The notes under the pieces: model-generated
The model's database searches: none
Told to the model about the DNA's origin: nothing
Seen by the model: the letters and a program-made list of their open reading frames with translations, nothing else
Position numbers and translations under genes: made by a program
NCBI GenBank assembly: GCA_046705285.1
Contig: JBJKQK010000180.1
Coordinates: 1-15,608, forward strand
Reading direction: 5' to 3'
Source of the DNA: SCRD01 sp046705285
GTDB taxonomy: Bacteria; Acidobacteriota; Terriglobia; UBA7540
Length of the DNA: 15,608 bases
Shown: one piece after another, positions 1-7,499 of the stretch
Layout: each line of letters opens with the position of its first letter
Numbering within the stretch: position 1 is the first letter of the stretch

Positions 1-1
1 T

Positions 2-370
2 TTCAGTGAAGCCCTGGTCCGGGACCACTTTGACGACTTCCTCGCCTTCCGGCTTTCCGTGGAGTATCTGGAGCATGTCTTCTGGCGCATCACGGTGCTT
101 GTGGAGGAAGCCGCCAGACCCCGGACATCGCCTGAAGCAGCGGCAGCCTTGATCCGAACCATCGCCGAGCGCGACCGGAGGCTCCTCGAAAAACTCGACG
201 CCTCTTGGAATAGAGGCCGCCCCAGGGATGCCGCCGCCAGGACGGAGCCGCTCTTTGATCTCGGAACGCGCAACCAGTTGCTTTACGCGTTTCAGCAGGC
301 CGCAACGTTTTCGCAGCAGTTAGTGCGCGATCCGGAACGGTTCTCTCGTGCGCTCTCAATCTCCAGTTGA
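2..370 (+). CDS. C-terminal part of an unrecognised protein (5' end outside the window)
   Basis: The frame is open from the second base of the window to a TGA at 368-370, so this is the last 122 residues of a longer protein. A GTG at 59 could be read as a start, but no ribosome site precedes it and the frame continues upstream with coding-like codon use, so I take the gene as truncated by the window edge. The visible part is rich in Arg, Glu, Leu and Ala and looks mostly helical, with no membrane segment, metal motif or signal. I do not recognise the family and assign no function. It is followed by about 145 bases and then a tRNA gene on the same strand; no clear hairpin plus T-run terminator is visible after the stop. 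Confidence 0.6.
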   Translation, partial: FSEALVRDHFDDFLAFRLSVEYLEHVFWRITVLVEEAARPRTSPEAAAALIRTIAERDRRLLEKLDASWNRGRPRDAAARTEPLFDLGTRNQLLYAFQQAATFSQQLVRDPERFSRALSISS

Positions 371-515
371 GCGCGCAGCAGTTTCTAACGCTTTTCGCCT
401 GGGGAGGTTGCTGAAAAGCCCCGGGCCGCCTTCGAGGCTGGTGCCATAAGAAATGCTGAGGTTTTGCACTAGCCACGGGCGGCGGCTGCGGGTTAAAATT
501 AAGCCTCAATTCGCT

Positions 516-609
<94 letters not shown>

Positions 610-963
610 ACCACAAGATTAAGCCCATATCGTGCCTGTGAATTGCAAGGAAGAACAGCGTCCCAAAGGGGGTATCTATCAACTGCTCAAAGAAGCCTCA
701 AAAGAGGCCGGCCATAAAACCCGGCTGCAAACGCCCCCGTAAGTTGCCGAATCCAGAAGCCCGGATTCCAGTGATTTCGGCTGCCATAAGAGTTGGGAGT
801 CTTTAAACACCCCTCGGAGCGATGGCGAGGAAAGGTAGGAACAGACTCACTTCGTCTTAATGGTGCTGAATCCTGGCAGGGGATCATTGAAATTTTTCCG
901 GCCGAGCCGCGTGCGCTGGTGCCAGGAATCTTCGACCGCAAGAGCCTGATTGTTTGAGACCGA
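610..963. other. Intergenic stretch between tRNA-Ser and the MFS transporter gene
   Basis: No convincing complete gene is seen in about 350 bases. Two small hairpins are present: GCCTC-AAAA-GAGGC at 695-708, and GAATCC/GGATTC at 749-768. Read on the minus strand, the first is followed by a T-rich stretch (TTCTTTG), so it could act as a weak terminator for the leftward operon, though it lies about 255 bases past the stop. A 56-codon open frame at 790-957 is listed separately. Confidence 0.5.
790..957 (+). pseudogene. Possible relic of the 3' end of a coding region
   Basis: After an in-frame TAA at 787-789, a frame stays open for 55 codons to a TGA at 955-957, six bases short of the stop of the convergent transporter gene. 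The second half reads like ordinary protein (for example QGIIEIFPAEPRALVPG) with plausible codons. There is no ATG with a ribosome site; the first possible start is a TTG at 793. It could be the decayed C-terminus of a lost gene or simply chance. I do not recognise the family. Confidence 0.2.
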
Positions 964-2364
964 TCAGAGATCACTTTCGTTCTTGGAAAACTGCTCCAAT
1001 TCGATCAATTCCAGGCTGCGTCCTGAAGTCTCGGGCAGCCACTTCGCAGTGAGTACGAAGGCGATCAAGCCGAATCCGGCAAACAATTCGAAAACAGATC
1101 CGGCCCCCGCTGCCAGCAGCACAGGAAACAACAGGGACACGACGAAATTAGTACCCCAGTTAAGAAAAACGGCTCCGCCCATGGCTGTTCCCCGCACGTG
1201 CAGCGGGAGAAGCTCTGGCAACATCACCCAAACGAGAGGCCCCCAACTTAGTGAAAACGCAAACTTGAAAACTGCCAGACAAGCTACCGCGATGACCTTT
1301 CCGTTGGTTGCGTTCAGACTGCTGCTGAAAAACATGATTCCAATCATCACCATGCTGACCACCATGCCTACCAGACCTCCCAGCATCAAAGGCCGGCGCC
1401 CCACGCGATCGACGATGCTTGCCGTGATAAGGGTCGCGATAATCGAAAGGGAGGCAAGACCTACGCTGTTGAGAATCGCCGCGGACTTACCGAATCCGGC
1501 AGCGTTCAAAATTGTCGGGGCGTAGTAGACAATAGTATTGATGCCGACAAGCTGCTGAAACATTGCCAGCATCGCAGCCAGCAGCAGCCCGCGACGCAAC
1601 CAGCGCATACGCAACAGCTCAAGTATCCCAAACCTGGAACATGCCTGGTTGGCGCGGCGCATTTCGGCGATTTCGCGTTCGACCTCGTCCGGACCATGGG
1701 TCCGCGTGAGCACGGCGCGCGCCTCCTCAGTACGACCGCGAGTCACCAGCCAGCGTGGTGACTCATCCTGAAACCACAGTCCGACCAGCATGAGGATCGC
1801 CGGTACCGCCGCCAGGCCGAGCATCACTCGCCAGTTGCCGCTGCCTGACAGCAGGAACGTAATCAGGTAGGACACAAATATGCCGCTGGAGATCATCAAC
1901 TGGTTCAATGAGGATAGAGCACCACGGAGAGGAGTCGGCGCCATTTCTGAAAGGTACAGCGGTACCAGCACCGAGGATACGCCAACTGCAAGCCCCAGCA
2001 GCAGCCGGAAACTAATCAGCACCGTCACCGAGGGTGCCAACGCCGAGCCGATTGCGCCGCCGGCATATACGGCCCCCGCCAGCAGCAATAGTCGACGACG
2101 TCCAAACCGGTCACTCAGGTAGCCCGCAGTGACGGCACCGCCCACCGCCCCCAACACAAGCGAGCTGACCACCAGGCCCTGCTCCAGCGGATTCAACCTG
2201 AAATCCTGCCGGATAAAAAGGATTGCGCCCGCGATGATGCCCGTGTCGTAACCGAACAGCAGACCACCCAGCGCACCGATCACGTATGTCAGGAATCGAG
2301 GCGGCAGTCTCCTGCCCCGGCTTCCTGGCCCCGACTCGGCGTGCAATGATGGCTCGACGTTCAT
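964..2364 (-). CDS. Sugar-porter family MFS transporter (sugar:H+ symporter type)
   Basis: The product is a 466-residue, twelve-helix inner-membrane transporter that should import a sugar, probably with protons, like XylE, GalP or AraE. Family signatures are clear: GGLLFGYDTGIIAGA in helix 1, DRFGRRR in the loop after helix 2, PLYLSEMAP in helix 4 with a following PxxxRG, ESPRWL at the start of the central loop, QQLVGINTIVYYAPTIL in helix 7, DRVGRRP in the second-half loop, and PETSGRSLE near the C-terminus. The start chosen is the ATG at 2364, whose A is also the last base of the upstream TGA (TGATG), indicating translational coupling; a TTG one codon earlier is less likely. The substrate cannot be read from sequence, but the tight link to the propeller hydrolase suggests uptake of the sugar that enzyme releases. 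Confidence 0.93.
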   Translation of the reverse strand: MNVEPSLHAESGPGSRGRRLPPRFLTYVIGALGGLLFGYDTGIIAGAILFIRQDFRLNPLEQGLVVSSLVLGAVGGAVTAGYLSDRFGRRRLLLLAGAVYAGGAIGSALAPSVTVLISFRLLLGLAVGVSSVLVPLYLSEMAPTPLRGALSSLNQLMISSGIFVSYLITFLLSGSGNWRVMLGLAAVPAILMLVGLWFQDESPRWLVTRGRTEEARAVLTRTHGPDEVEREIAEMRRANQACSRFGILELLRMRWLRRGLLLAAMLAMFQQLVGINTIVYYAPTILNAAGFGKSAAILNSVGLASLSIIATLITASIVDRVGRRPLMLGGLVGMVVSMVMIGIMFFSSSLNATNGKVIAVACLAVFKFAFSLSWGPLVWVMLPELLPLHVRGTAMGGAVFLNWGTNFVVSLLFPVLLAAGAGSVFELFAGFGLIAFVLTAKWLPETSGRSLELIELEQFSKNESDL

Positions 2365-3362
2365 CAACGGACCTTGCTCAGCCTCAACTCGTGCCCTCCA
2401 TCCGCCCGCGCGTACTCGTAATACAGCCAGAGTTCATCGCCAACGGGTACCGCATCCAAATAACGCAGCGATCCGGTACCATGGGGCGACACCATCCACG
2501 GCGTACTCGTACTCAGTCGATTCCAATGCCGAAGATCATGGGAGATAACCAGTCCGCAACGCTCCTCATAATTCTCCTCGGCTCCTGCAGATCCATCATA
2601 GAAACCAATCCAAGCGCCGCCTGGCAGAGGAACTACGCTGTTCAACCTTGCCTGATAGCGGTCCCAACCCGTGCCAACACTGAGTATCAATCCCTGCCAG
2701 TCAAAACTACGGCCATCCAATCCTGTCGCCAGACCAGTTGGGGCCGTCGTCGCGCCAGTGTTATAGATGTCCGCAGTGGCGTGCGCTTGAGCACGCTGCC
2801 CGCGGTCCAGGGTTTCCGCAGATGCAAAACTTGCAAACAGATACACCGCCGGGCCGATGCGTAGGGCATAGGGATCTTTGACTCCCTCAGTGTTGGTCGA
2901 AGCCGCAGTCAATACGGGCTGTGCTGTACGCACATCAAAGGCATCGGGCGTGTCGGCCTCGACAACGTCAATACGCCAGCGGTTGTCAGCAGGATCCACA
3001 TAGGTCAGGTAAAGCAGATAGCCACCCTCCATCCTGGGCAACAGACAAAACCGTTCCATCGAAGACGTACCAAGCTCGGACTTCTCGACAGCCCAAACAT
3101 CTTTGAAATGGATGCCGTCCTCACTGGCTGCCACAGCGCAGCGCCATCCCCGCTCCGTAGCCGGATTGCCACGCGGACGCCGTTGGCGATAGGTCATCAG
3201 GAACCGGTGCTGCTGCGGCTCATAAAGAACACCGGGGCAACCGGTCCAGGTGCCCCGCCCTGAATTCTCCGGCTGCATGACGACCGTGGACTGCTCAGGA
3301 TCGAACTTGGACAGCGCACCAAAGACACGATGCAAAGACGAAGAAAATGCTAATTGGGTCAT
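2364..3362 (-). CDS. GH43-like five-bladed beta-propeller glycosidase (putative)
   Basis: This 332-residue protein has the repeated short strand blocks of the arabinanase/levansucrase/invertase propeller fold (GH43, GH32, GH68, GH130). Visible blade motifs are WTGCPGVLYEP near the N-terminus, SEDGIHF, a central VKDPYALRIGPAVYLF that matches the DP-x-G-x-YL block holding an Asp in GH43, a later GAWIGFYDG, and HDLRHWNRL followed by SPHGTGSLRYLDAVP. These are family-level likenesses; I cannot assign the exact family or all catalytic residues. The frame is open further upstream to 3581, but the ATG at 3362 is chosen because GAGGAGG (3368-3374) lies five bases before it. No signal peptide is seen, so it is probably cytoplasmic. 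It shares one base with the downstream transporter gene, making a two-gene operon. It might instead be a non-catalytic or phosphorylase-type relative. Confidence 0.72.
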   Translation of the reverse strand: MTQLAFSSSLHRVFGALSKFDPEQSTVVMQPENSGRGTWTGCPGVLYEPQQHRFLMTYRQRRPRGNPATERGWRCAVAASEDGIHFKDVWAVEKSELGTSSMERFCLLPRMEGGYLLYLTYVDPADNRWRIDVVEADTPDAFDVRTAQPVLTAASTNTEGVKDPYALRIGPAVYLFASFASAETLDRGQRAQAHATADIYNTGATTAPTGLATGLDGRSFDWQGLILSVGTGWDRYQARLNSVVPLPGGAWIGFYDGSAGAEENYEERCGLVISHDLRHWNRLSTSTPWMVSPHGTGSLRYLDAVPVGDELWLYYEYARADGGHELRLSKVR

Positions 3363-3513
3363 TGATACCTCCTCGTACTTGGATTTTACTGTGAGGTTGT
3401 AGGTTTTCTCAGCAGCGGGATACAAGGCCGAGACAATCCCTCTGATTTCGCGAGGTGCGGCTTCTGCGTGGTTTTTCAGACACTGAGGGGAGAGCCTGCT
3501 ATGAGGGCGGTGC

Positions 3514-4236
3514 TTAGGGATCATGTCCTGGAAAGTCGGCGATCTGATAAGGCGGCTCGCTAACGCGTGGTTGCAGTCCAAGCGCCCTCACAGTGAACTC
3601 AACAAGCGGCAGCATTGTCCGGCATGCAGAAACGAAGCCCTGCATGAACCTGGGACCACACACCTGCGCTTCTGTCATCTCGACCGACGCCACGAAGTCC
3701 TTCCGCTTGATGTCCTCGATGAACTCGTGGTGCGGGTAGAACCCGCGCGGCGGCCGCGTGAGGCTGTCGCCTTCAAGCTCCAGTTTCCGCCTGGCCTTAG
3801 CCCATTGATCGGGGTCGGCGACAATCGCCATCCGGATTTTCGTGAGGGCGCTGTTGTCAGGATGCCAGACGCCCGCCGCCGCGAAGCAGTTGTCCGGTTC
3901 CAGGTGGAGGTAGAACACGGGCGCATGGATGTTCTTACCTCTGGCGTGGGAGAAACGTATGCCGACGTGTGTTTTGAAGGGCTGCTTGTCGGGTGAGAAC
4001 CGGGTATCGCGATATATCCGGAAGAGCGAGCCCCGTGTTGGGTGCGGGTCGGCGACGAAATGCGGGCTGAGCCTGTGCAAGTGCGGCCCGAAGCTGCCGA
4101 TGAACATCAGTGCCGGGTCGCGAACGGCATCTTCATATCGATGCTTGTTCCGGGCGAACCAGTCTCTGTTGTTGTGACGCTTGAGCTGGCGCAAGAACTC
4201 GAACAGTTCTGCGCGGAAAAAAGACGTTTCGGCCAT
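3514..4236 (-). CDS. DUF2461 (TIGR02453) family protein of unknown function
   Basis: The 240-residue product matches the widespread DUF2461 family: an N-terminal FLRQLKRHNNRDWFARNK block, a central RIYRDTRFSPDKQPFKTHVGI block, then AAGVWHPDNSALTKIR, all in the usual order and at close to full family length. It has no signal peptide or membrane segment and is probably cytosolic. The family has no firmly assigned reaction, so none is given. The frame extends upstream to an ATG at 4263, but the ATG at 4236 gives the N-terminus expected for the family and has GGGGA a short way upstream. It is followed by 151 bases before the propeller hydrolase gene, which has its own strong ribosome site, so co-transcription is possible but not required. 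It carries GATATATC at 4011-4018 inside the coding region, probably by chance. Confidence 0.88.
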   Translation of the reverse strand: MAETSFFRAELFEFLRQLKRHNNRDWFARNKHRYEDAVRDPALMFIGSFGPHLHRLSPHFVADPHPTRGSLFRIYRDTRFSPDKQPFKTHVGIRFSHARGKNIHAPVFYLHLEPDNCFAAAGVWHPDNSALTKIRMAIVADPDQWAKARRKLELEGDSLTRPPRGFYPHHEFIEDIKRKDFVASVEMTEAQVCGPRFMQGFVSACRTMLPLVEFTVRALGLQPRVSEPPYQIADFPGHDP

Positions 4237-4606
4237 CGGCAGTCCCCACTGACAAGATAGCATGCGAGGACGTCGGCTAAGCCAAAAGGTTGAAGAAAGG
4301 CAGGCGATGTGCCTGAGAAACCTCAGAAATCACTTCGCCACAAGGCGGTTCGTGGTTTTTCCTGAGTCCCGATGGACAGGAATGGCCCCTCTTGAGCTGC
4401 CACAATCGCCCGGATTGGAAGGATTAAAGAAAAAGCTCCAGAGAAGTGGATTGGATGTATTCTATTCGGCACCCGCGAAGGCAGAATGGAAATCCGGGGT
4501 CGCGATTCTGAGGAAACACGTGAATAACAAGCCATGCGCGAGGCGCTCAGCGCCAAACGAATCTATGCTGCACGACTTGCGTCTTTTGTGAGTCGAGGAG
4601 GTAATG
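4237..4606. promoter_or_regulatory. Divergent intergenic region upstream of the DUF1080/oxidoreductase operon
   Basis: These roughly 370 bases separate the leftward DUF2461 gene from the rightward lipoprotein operon and should hold promoters for both. I see no -35/-10 pair that I would defend on either strand. Open frames here lack ribosome sites and protein-like composition. The main structure is the 13-base inverted repeat at 4542-4554, listed separately. A GAGGAGG ribosome site for the lipoprotein gene lies at 4595-4601. Confidence 0.5.
4542..4554. repeat. 13-base perfect inverted repeat, possible operator
   Basis: GGCGCT-C-AGCGCC is a perfect 6-1-6 inverted repeat about 53 bases before the start of the DUF1080 lipoprotein gene. 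A one-base centre suits a dimeric DNA-binding protein (LacI-type operators often have compact symmetry) better than an RNA hairpin. No second copy is found in the window and no LacI-type gene is present, so the role is a guess. Confidence 0.3.
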
Positions 4607-5587
4607 ATGAGGAAGCAGGGGAAGTTGTGTTTTGTTCTTTTATTTGCGGTGTTGTTGGCCTCCTGTGGAAGCCGCGAAAAATCGGGCTCTAAGGCTGGTT
4701 TATCTTCCAGCGAGTCCAGCTCGATCAGGCCATACCTTGGCCGCTGGGACCTGACCGTAACAACGCCAACCCAAGAGCGTCCCTCCTGGGTTGAGCTTTC
4801 CGAGCGGGGCGGCCAGACGGAAGGTTTGATGGTGGGATTTTGGGGCCATGCAACCCCAACAGGTAAGGTGGAAGTTAAGGATGGGGAAATCGAGTTCACA
4901 GCACCCCAGGGAGTAGGTTACGGTGATGGGACGCGGCTCCAGGCAAAGTTGGTCAGTGGCCAGCTTGTAGGCACGGCAACGAGTGCCAAAGGTGCATCCT
5001 GGCAATGGACCGGGAACAGAGCGCCGGCCCTTACATCAAAGAGTGTGTCGAAATGGGGCAAACCCATCCGCCTGTTCAACGGTAAGAACTTTGACGGCTG
5101 GCGGTTCCTTGACCCCAGCCAGGCAGCCGTCTGGAAGGTCGAAAACGGCACTCTGGTCAAGAACGGACACGGCTCAGAGATCGTTTCGATTCCCAAGTTC
5201 ACGGATTTCAAACTGCATGTCGAATACAACTGCGGTCCCATGGCGAATAGCGGCGTGTATTTGCGAGGCCGTTACGAAGTGCAGATCGAGACCGACTCGG
5301 CATCAGATCCACCCAACCGGCGCATGGGGGCAATTTACGGCTTTCTGGCGCCAGAGCCCCCGCTGCCGCGCACGCCGAATGTCTGGCAAACTTACGACAT
5401 CACGCTGGTGGGGCGAACCGTCACGGTGGTTCACAACGGCCAGACGGTCATCAATCAACAGGAGATTCCGGGCATCACGGGCGGCGCTCTTGATAGTGAC
5501 GAGGGTTTGCCAGGGCCGATTTATCTTCAAGGCAGCGAGCAGGGACGCGTGGCCTTTCGGAACATCGAGATCACGCCCGCGGAATAG
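4607..5587 (+). CDS. Lipoprotein with 3-keto-disaccharide hydrolase (DUF1080) domain
   Basis: The product has a lipoprotein signal: basic start, hydrophobic core and lipobox LLASC, with the acylated Cys at residue 20, so it should sit on a membrane facing outward. About residues 40-130 form a small beta-rich domain (YLGRWDLTVTT to WQWTGN) that I cannot name. From about 155 to the end is the PF06439/DUF1080 domain, opening with the hallmark LFNGKNFDGW and continuing WKVENGTLV, FKLHVEYNC, NSGVYLRGRYEVQI and a final VAFRNIEITP. Members of this family have been shown to cleave glycosides oxidised at C3. Two ATGs are adjacent (4604, 4607); 4607 is chosen because it lies five bases after GAGGAGG, the spacing also seen at the propeller and oxidoreductase genes. 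The oxidoreductase gene follows after 52 bases, probably in one operon. Confidence 0.87.
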   Translation: MRKQGKLCFVLLFAVLLASCGSREKSGSKAGLSSSESSSIRPYLGRWDLTVTTPTQERPSWVELSERGGQTEGLMVGFWGHATPTGKVEVKDGEIEFTAPQGVGYGDGTRLQAKLVSGQLVGTATSAKGASWQWTGNRAPALTSKSVSKWGKPIRLFNGKNFDGWRFLDPSQAAVWKVENGTLVKNGHGSEIVSIPKFTDFKLHVEYNCGPMANSGVYLRGRYEVQIETDSASDPPNRRMGAIYGFLAPEPPLPRTPNVWQTYDITLVGRTVTVVHNGQTVINQQEIPGITGGALDSDEGLPGPIYLQGSEQGRVAFRNIEITPAE

Positions 5588-5639
5588 CCGCCTCGAATCG
5601 GATTGACTTTGCTCAGCTCAAAACCAGGAGGAGGTTCGT

Positions 5640-7013
5640 ATGGAGAAGGATGCTATTTCTCGCCGTGATTTCATGCGCCGCTCGACGGGAGCAGGCGTTG
5701 CCATGGCAGCCCCGCATTACTTTCTGAATCCCGATCAAGCGGGCGCAGCGCCGCAATCGGTGCCCGCCAGCGACCGGGTCCGTTTTGGCATGATCGGCAT
5801 CGGGATGGAAGGTTCAGGCGTTTTGGACACCTCGGTACGACTGCCAGGTGTGGAGTGTGTGGCTGCATGCGACCTTTATGATGATCGCCACACGCTCGCC
5901 AATCAAATCATCAGCGGGGTCACGGGCAAGAACGTGCCCGTGACGCGCCGTTATCAGGATTTGCTCGACAACAAGGAGATCGACTGCGTGGTGGTCGCCG
6001 TTCCCGATCACTGGCACAAACAGATCATCGTGGATGCCTGCAACGCTGGTAAAGACGTTTATTGCGAAAAGCCGATGACGCACAAGGTGGAAGAGGGCTT
6101 TGAGATTATCGAAGCGGCCAAAAAGAACAACCGCATCGTGCAGATCGGCAGCCAGCGGCGAAGCTCCATCAATTTCGCCAGAGCCAAGGAGATGATCGAG
6201 CAGGGGGCCATCGGCGAGGTTCACTACACCCAGGCAATCCTTGGTCGCAACTCTCCTTGCGGTGCCTGGGTGTATCCGCCTCCGCCTGACCTCTCGCCGC
6301 AAAACCTCGACTGGGAAACATGGCTTGGCGACGCGCCCAAGCGGCCCTTCGATCCCATCCGCTTCGCGCGCTGGCGCGCCTTCAGGGACTACGGGGAAGG
6401 GCTGCCGGGCGACCTCTTCGTCCATTCTCTGACGGGCATCTACTACGTGATGGGCCTATCGTCGCCGCCTCAGCGGGCCCAGACTGCTGGCGGGCTTTTC
6501 TATTGGAAGGATGGGCGCGATTTTCCCGATGTGATGACCACGCTTTATGATTATCCGAACCTGCGCGTTGCTGTCCTGATGACACAATGCTCTCACGAGG
6601 AAGAAGTGACCCGCTTCCTCGGCACGCGAGGGATCATAGAAGTCTATAACGACGGCGATCACCTGACCGTGCTGCCACAGGATGGCAAGGATCACAGCCC
6701 GTGTTATTACGTGTCCAGCTATCCCGAAAAGATGCGGGCCGCCTATGACAAAAAGTGGCATGAGAAACACGATCCGAAGTTGGGAGCAGCCCAGCCAGTC
6801 GAGGGGAGTGAGTCATACCACTACCCGCCCAATTACACTGAATTCCAGGAGCACCTGTGGCGTTTCTTCCAGTCCGTAAAGACCCGTCAGCCCTCGGTGG
6901 AAGACGCGGTGTTCGGGAACAACACTGCGATTGGCTGCCACATGGCCAACTACTCCTATTTTCACAACAGCACCGCGGTCTGGGATGCAAGCCGCAATCG
7001 GATCACCGCATAG
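5640..7013 (+). CDS. Exported Gfo/Idh/MocA family NAD(P)-dependent oxidoreductase
   Basis: This is a 457-residue sugar or cyclitol oxidoreductase. It starts with a Tat-type signal (SRRDFM at 7-12, then a short Gly/Ala-rich core), so it is probably exported folded with bound cofactor. The Rossmann fold follows: VRFGMIGIGMEGSG (about 47-60) carries GxGxxG, DLYDD ends beta-2, and CEKPMTHKVEEG (about 142-153) holds the family EKP motif with the catalytic Lys. The C-terminal domain includes LPGDLFVHSLTGIYYVMG, the block with the conserved His. AGGAGGAGG lies five bases before the ATG. It follows the DUF1080 lipoprotein gene by 52 bases. In known 3-keto-glycoside pathways such an enzyme oxidises the C3 hydroxyl of a glycoside before the partner hydrolase cleaves it; that role is inferred here from the pairing. 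Substrate is unknown. Confidence 0.9.
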   Translation: MEKDAISRRDFMRRSTGAGVAMAAPHYFLNPDQAGAAPQSVPASDRVRFGMIGIGMEGSGVLDTSVRLPGVECVAACDLYDDRHTLANQIISGVTGKNVPVTRRYQDLLDNKEIDCVVVAVPDHWHKQIIVDACNAGKDVYCEKPMTHKVEEGFEIIEAAKKNNRIVQIGSQRRSSINFARAKEMIEQGAIGEVHYTQAILGRNSPCGAWVYPPPPDLSPQNLDWETWLGDAPKRPFDPIRFARWRAFRDYGEGLPGDLFVHSLTGIYYVMGLSSPPQRAQTAGGLFYWKDGRDFPDVMTTLYDYPNLRVAVLMTQCSHEEEVTRFLGTRGIIEVYNDGDHLTVLPQDGKDHSPCYYVSSYPEKMRAAYDKKWHEKHDPKLGAAQPVEGSESYHYPPNYTEFQEHLWRFFQSVKTRQPSVEDAVFGNNTAIGCHMANYSYFHNSTAVWDASRNRITA

Positions 7014-7499
7014 AAACATTTGATAGGTGATTCCAAGGAAGCTGGAAGAGTAGCTGCAGAATGATCTGAGTCCCGGGACATGTGGCTCCTGGCGAGGCCA
7101 AAAGGAACACTACCAGAAGCATTTTCGAATCCGGCGGGCACGGCCAGGAGCGCGATTGGGCCGGAGGGACGATGGTTGAGCCCACTTCGGCATGGAGCTT
7201 CTGGTGGGCGCTGTGGCGTTCAGTTCGATCCAAATTGAGGCCGCGCACAAGCGGTGGGCGGGCGCTGATATCACATGCGGAAGACCCGATTTCCGCAGGA
7301 TCATGCCAGGGACTGCCGGTTCGGGTACCAATCAGACCTTGTATGCGATTGCAGCTACCGGCCCAGGTGCCTGGCACACGGTTGAAGCCCCATTCGAGAG
7401 TGGGTTGTTGGCGAGCTTCGTTGAATGCAGGGGTCGCCCGACGGCGTGGCGCAAGAATTTCCGGCAAGCCATCTACTCTTGTTATTCGCCCAATTCACC
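7014..7499. other. Convergent intergenic region
   Basis: About 485 bases lie between the 3' ends of the oxidoreductase and GH31 genes. Open frames exist on both strands but none has a ribosome site, a recognisable motif or consistent codon use. A 10-base palindrome GTCCCGGGAC (7070-7079) and a compact GTGCC-T-GGCAC (about 7368-7378) are present, without T-runs, so I call no terminator. Confidence 0.5.

Noticed and set aside
4011..4018. GATATATC core inside the DUF2461 coding region
   Set aside because: It lacks the outer T and A of the 10-base palindrome and lies within a gene, far from any start codon, so it is probably chance.
4262..4591. 109-codon plus-strand open frame before the DUF1080 gene
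   Set aside because: No ribosome site, no protein-like motif, and it occupies the region where the promoter of the operon must lie.
7070..7079. GTCCCGGGAC palindrome in the convergent gap as a terminator
   Set aside because: It has no loop and no T-run, so it would not form a usual intrinsic terminator.
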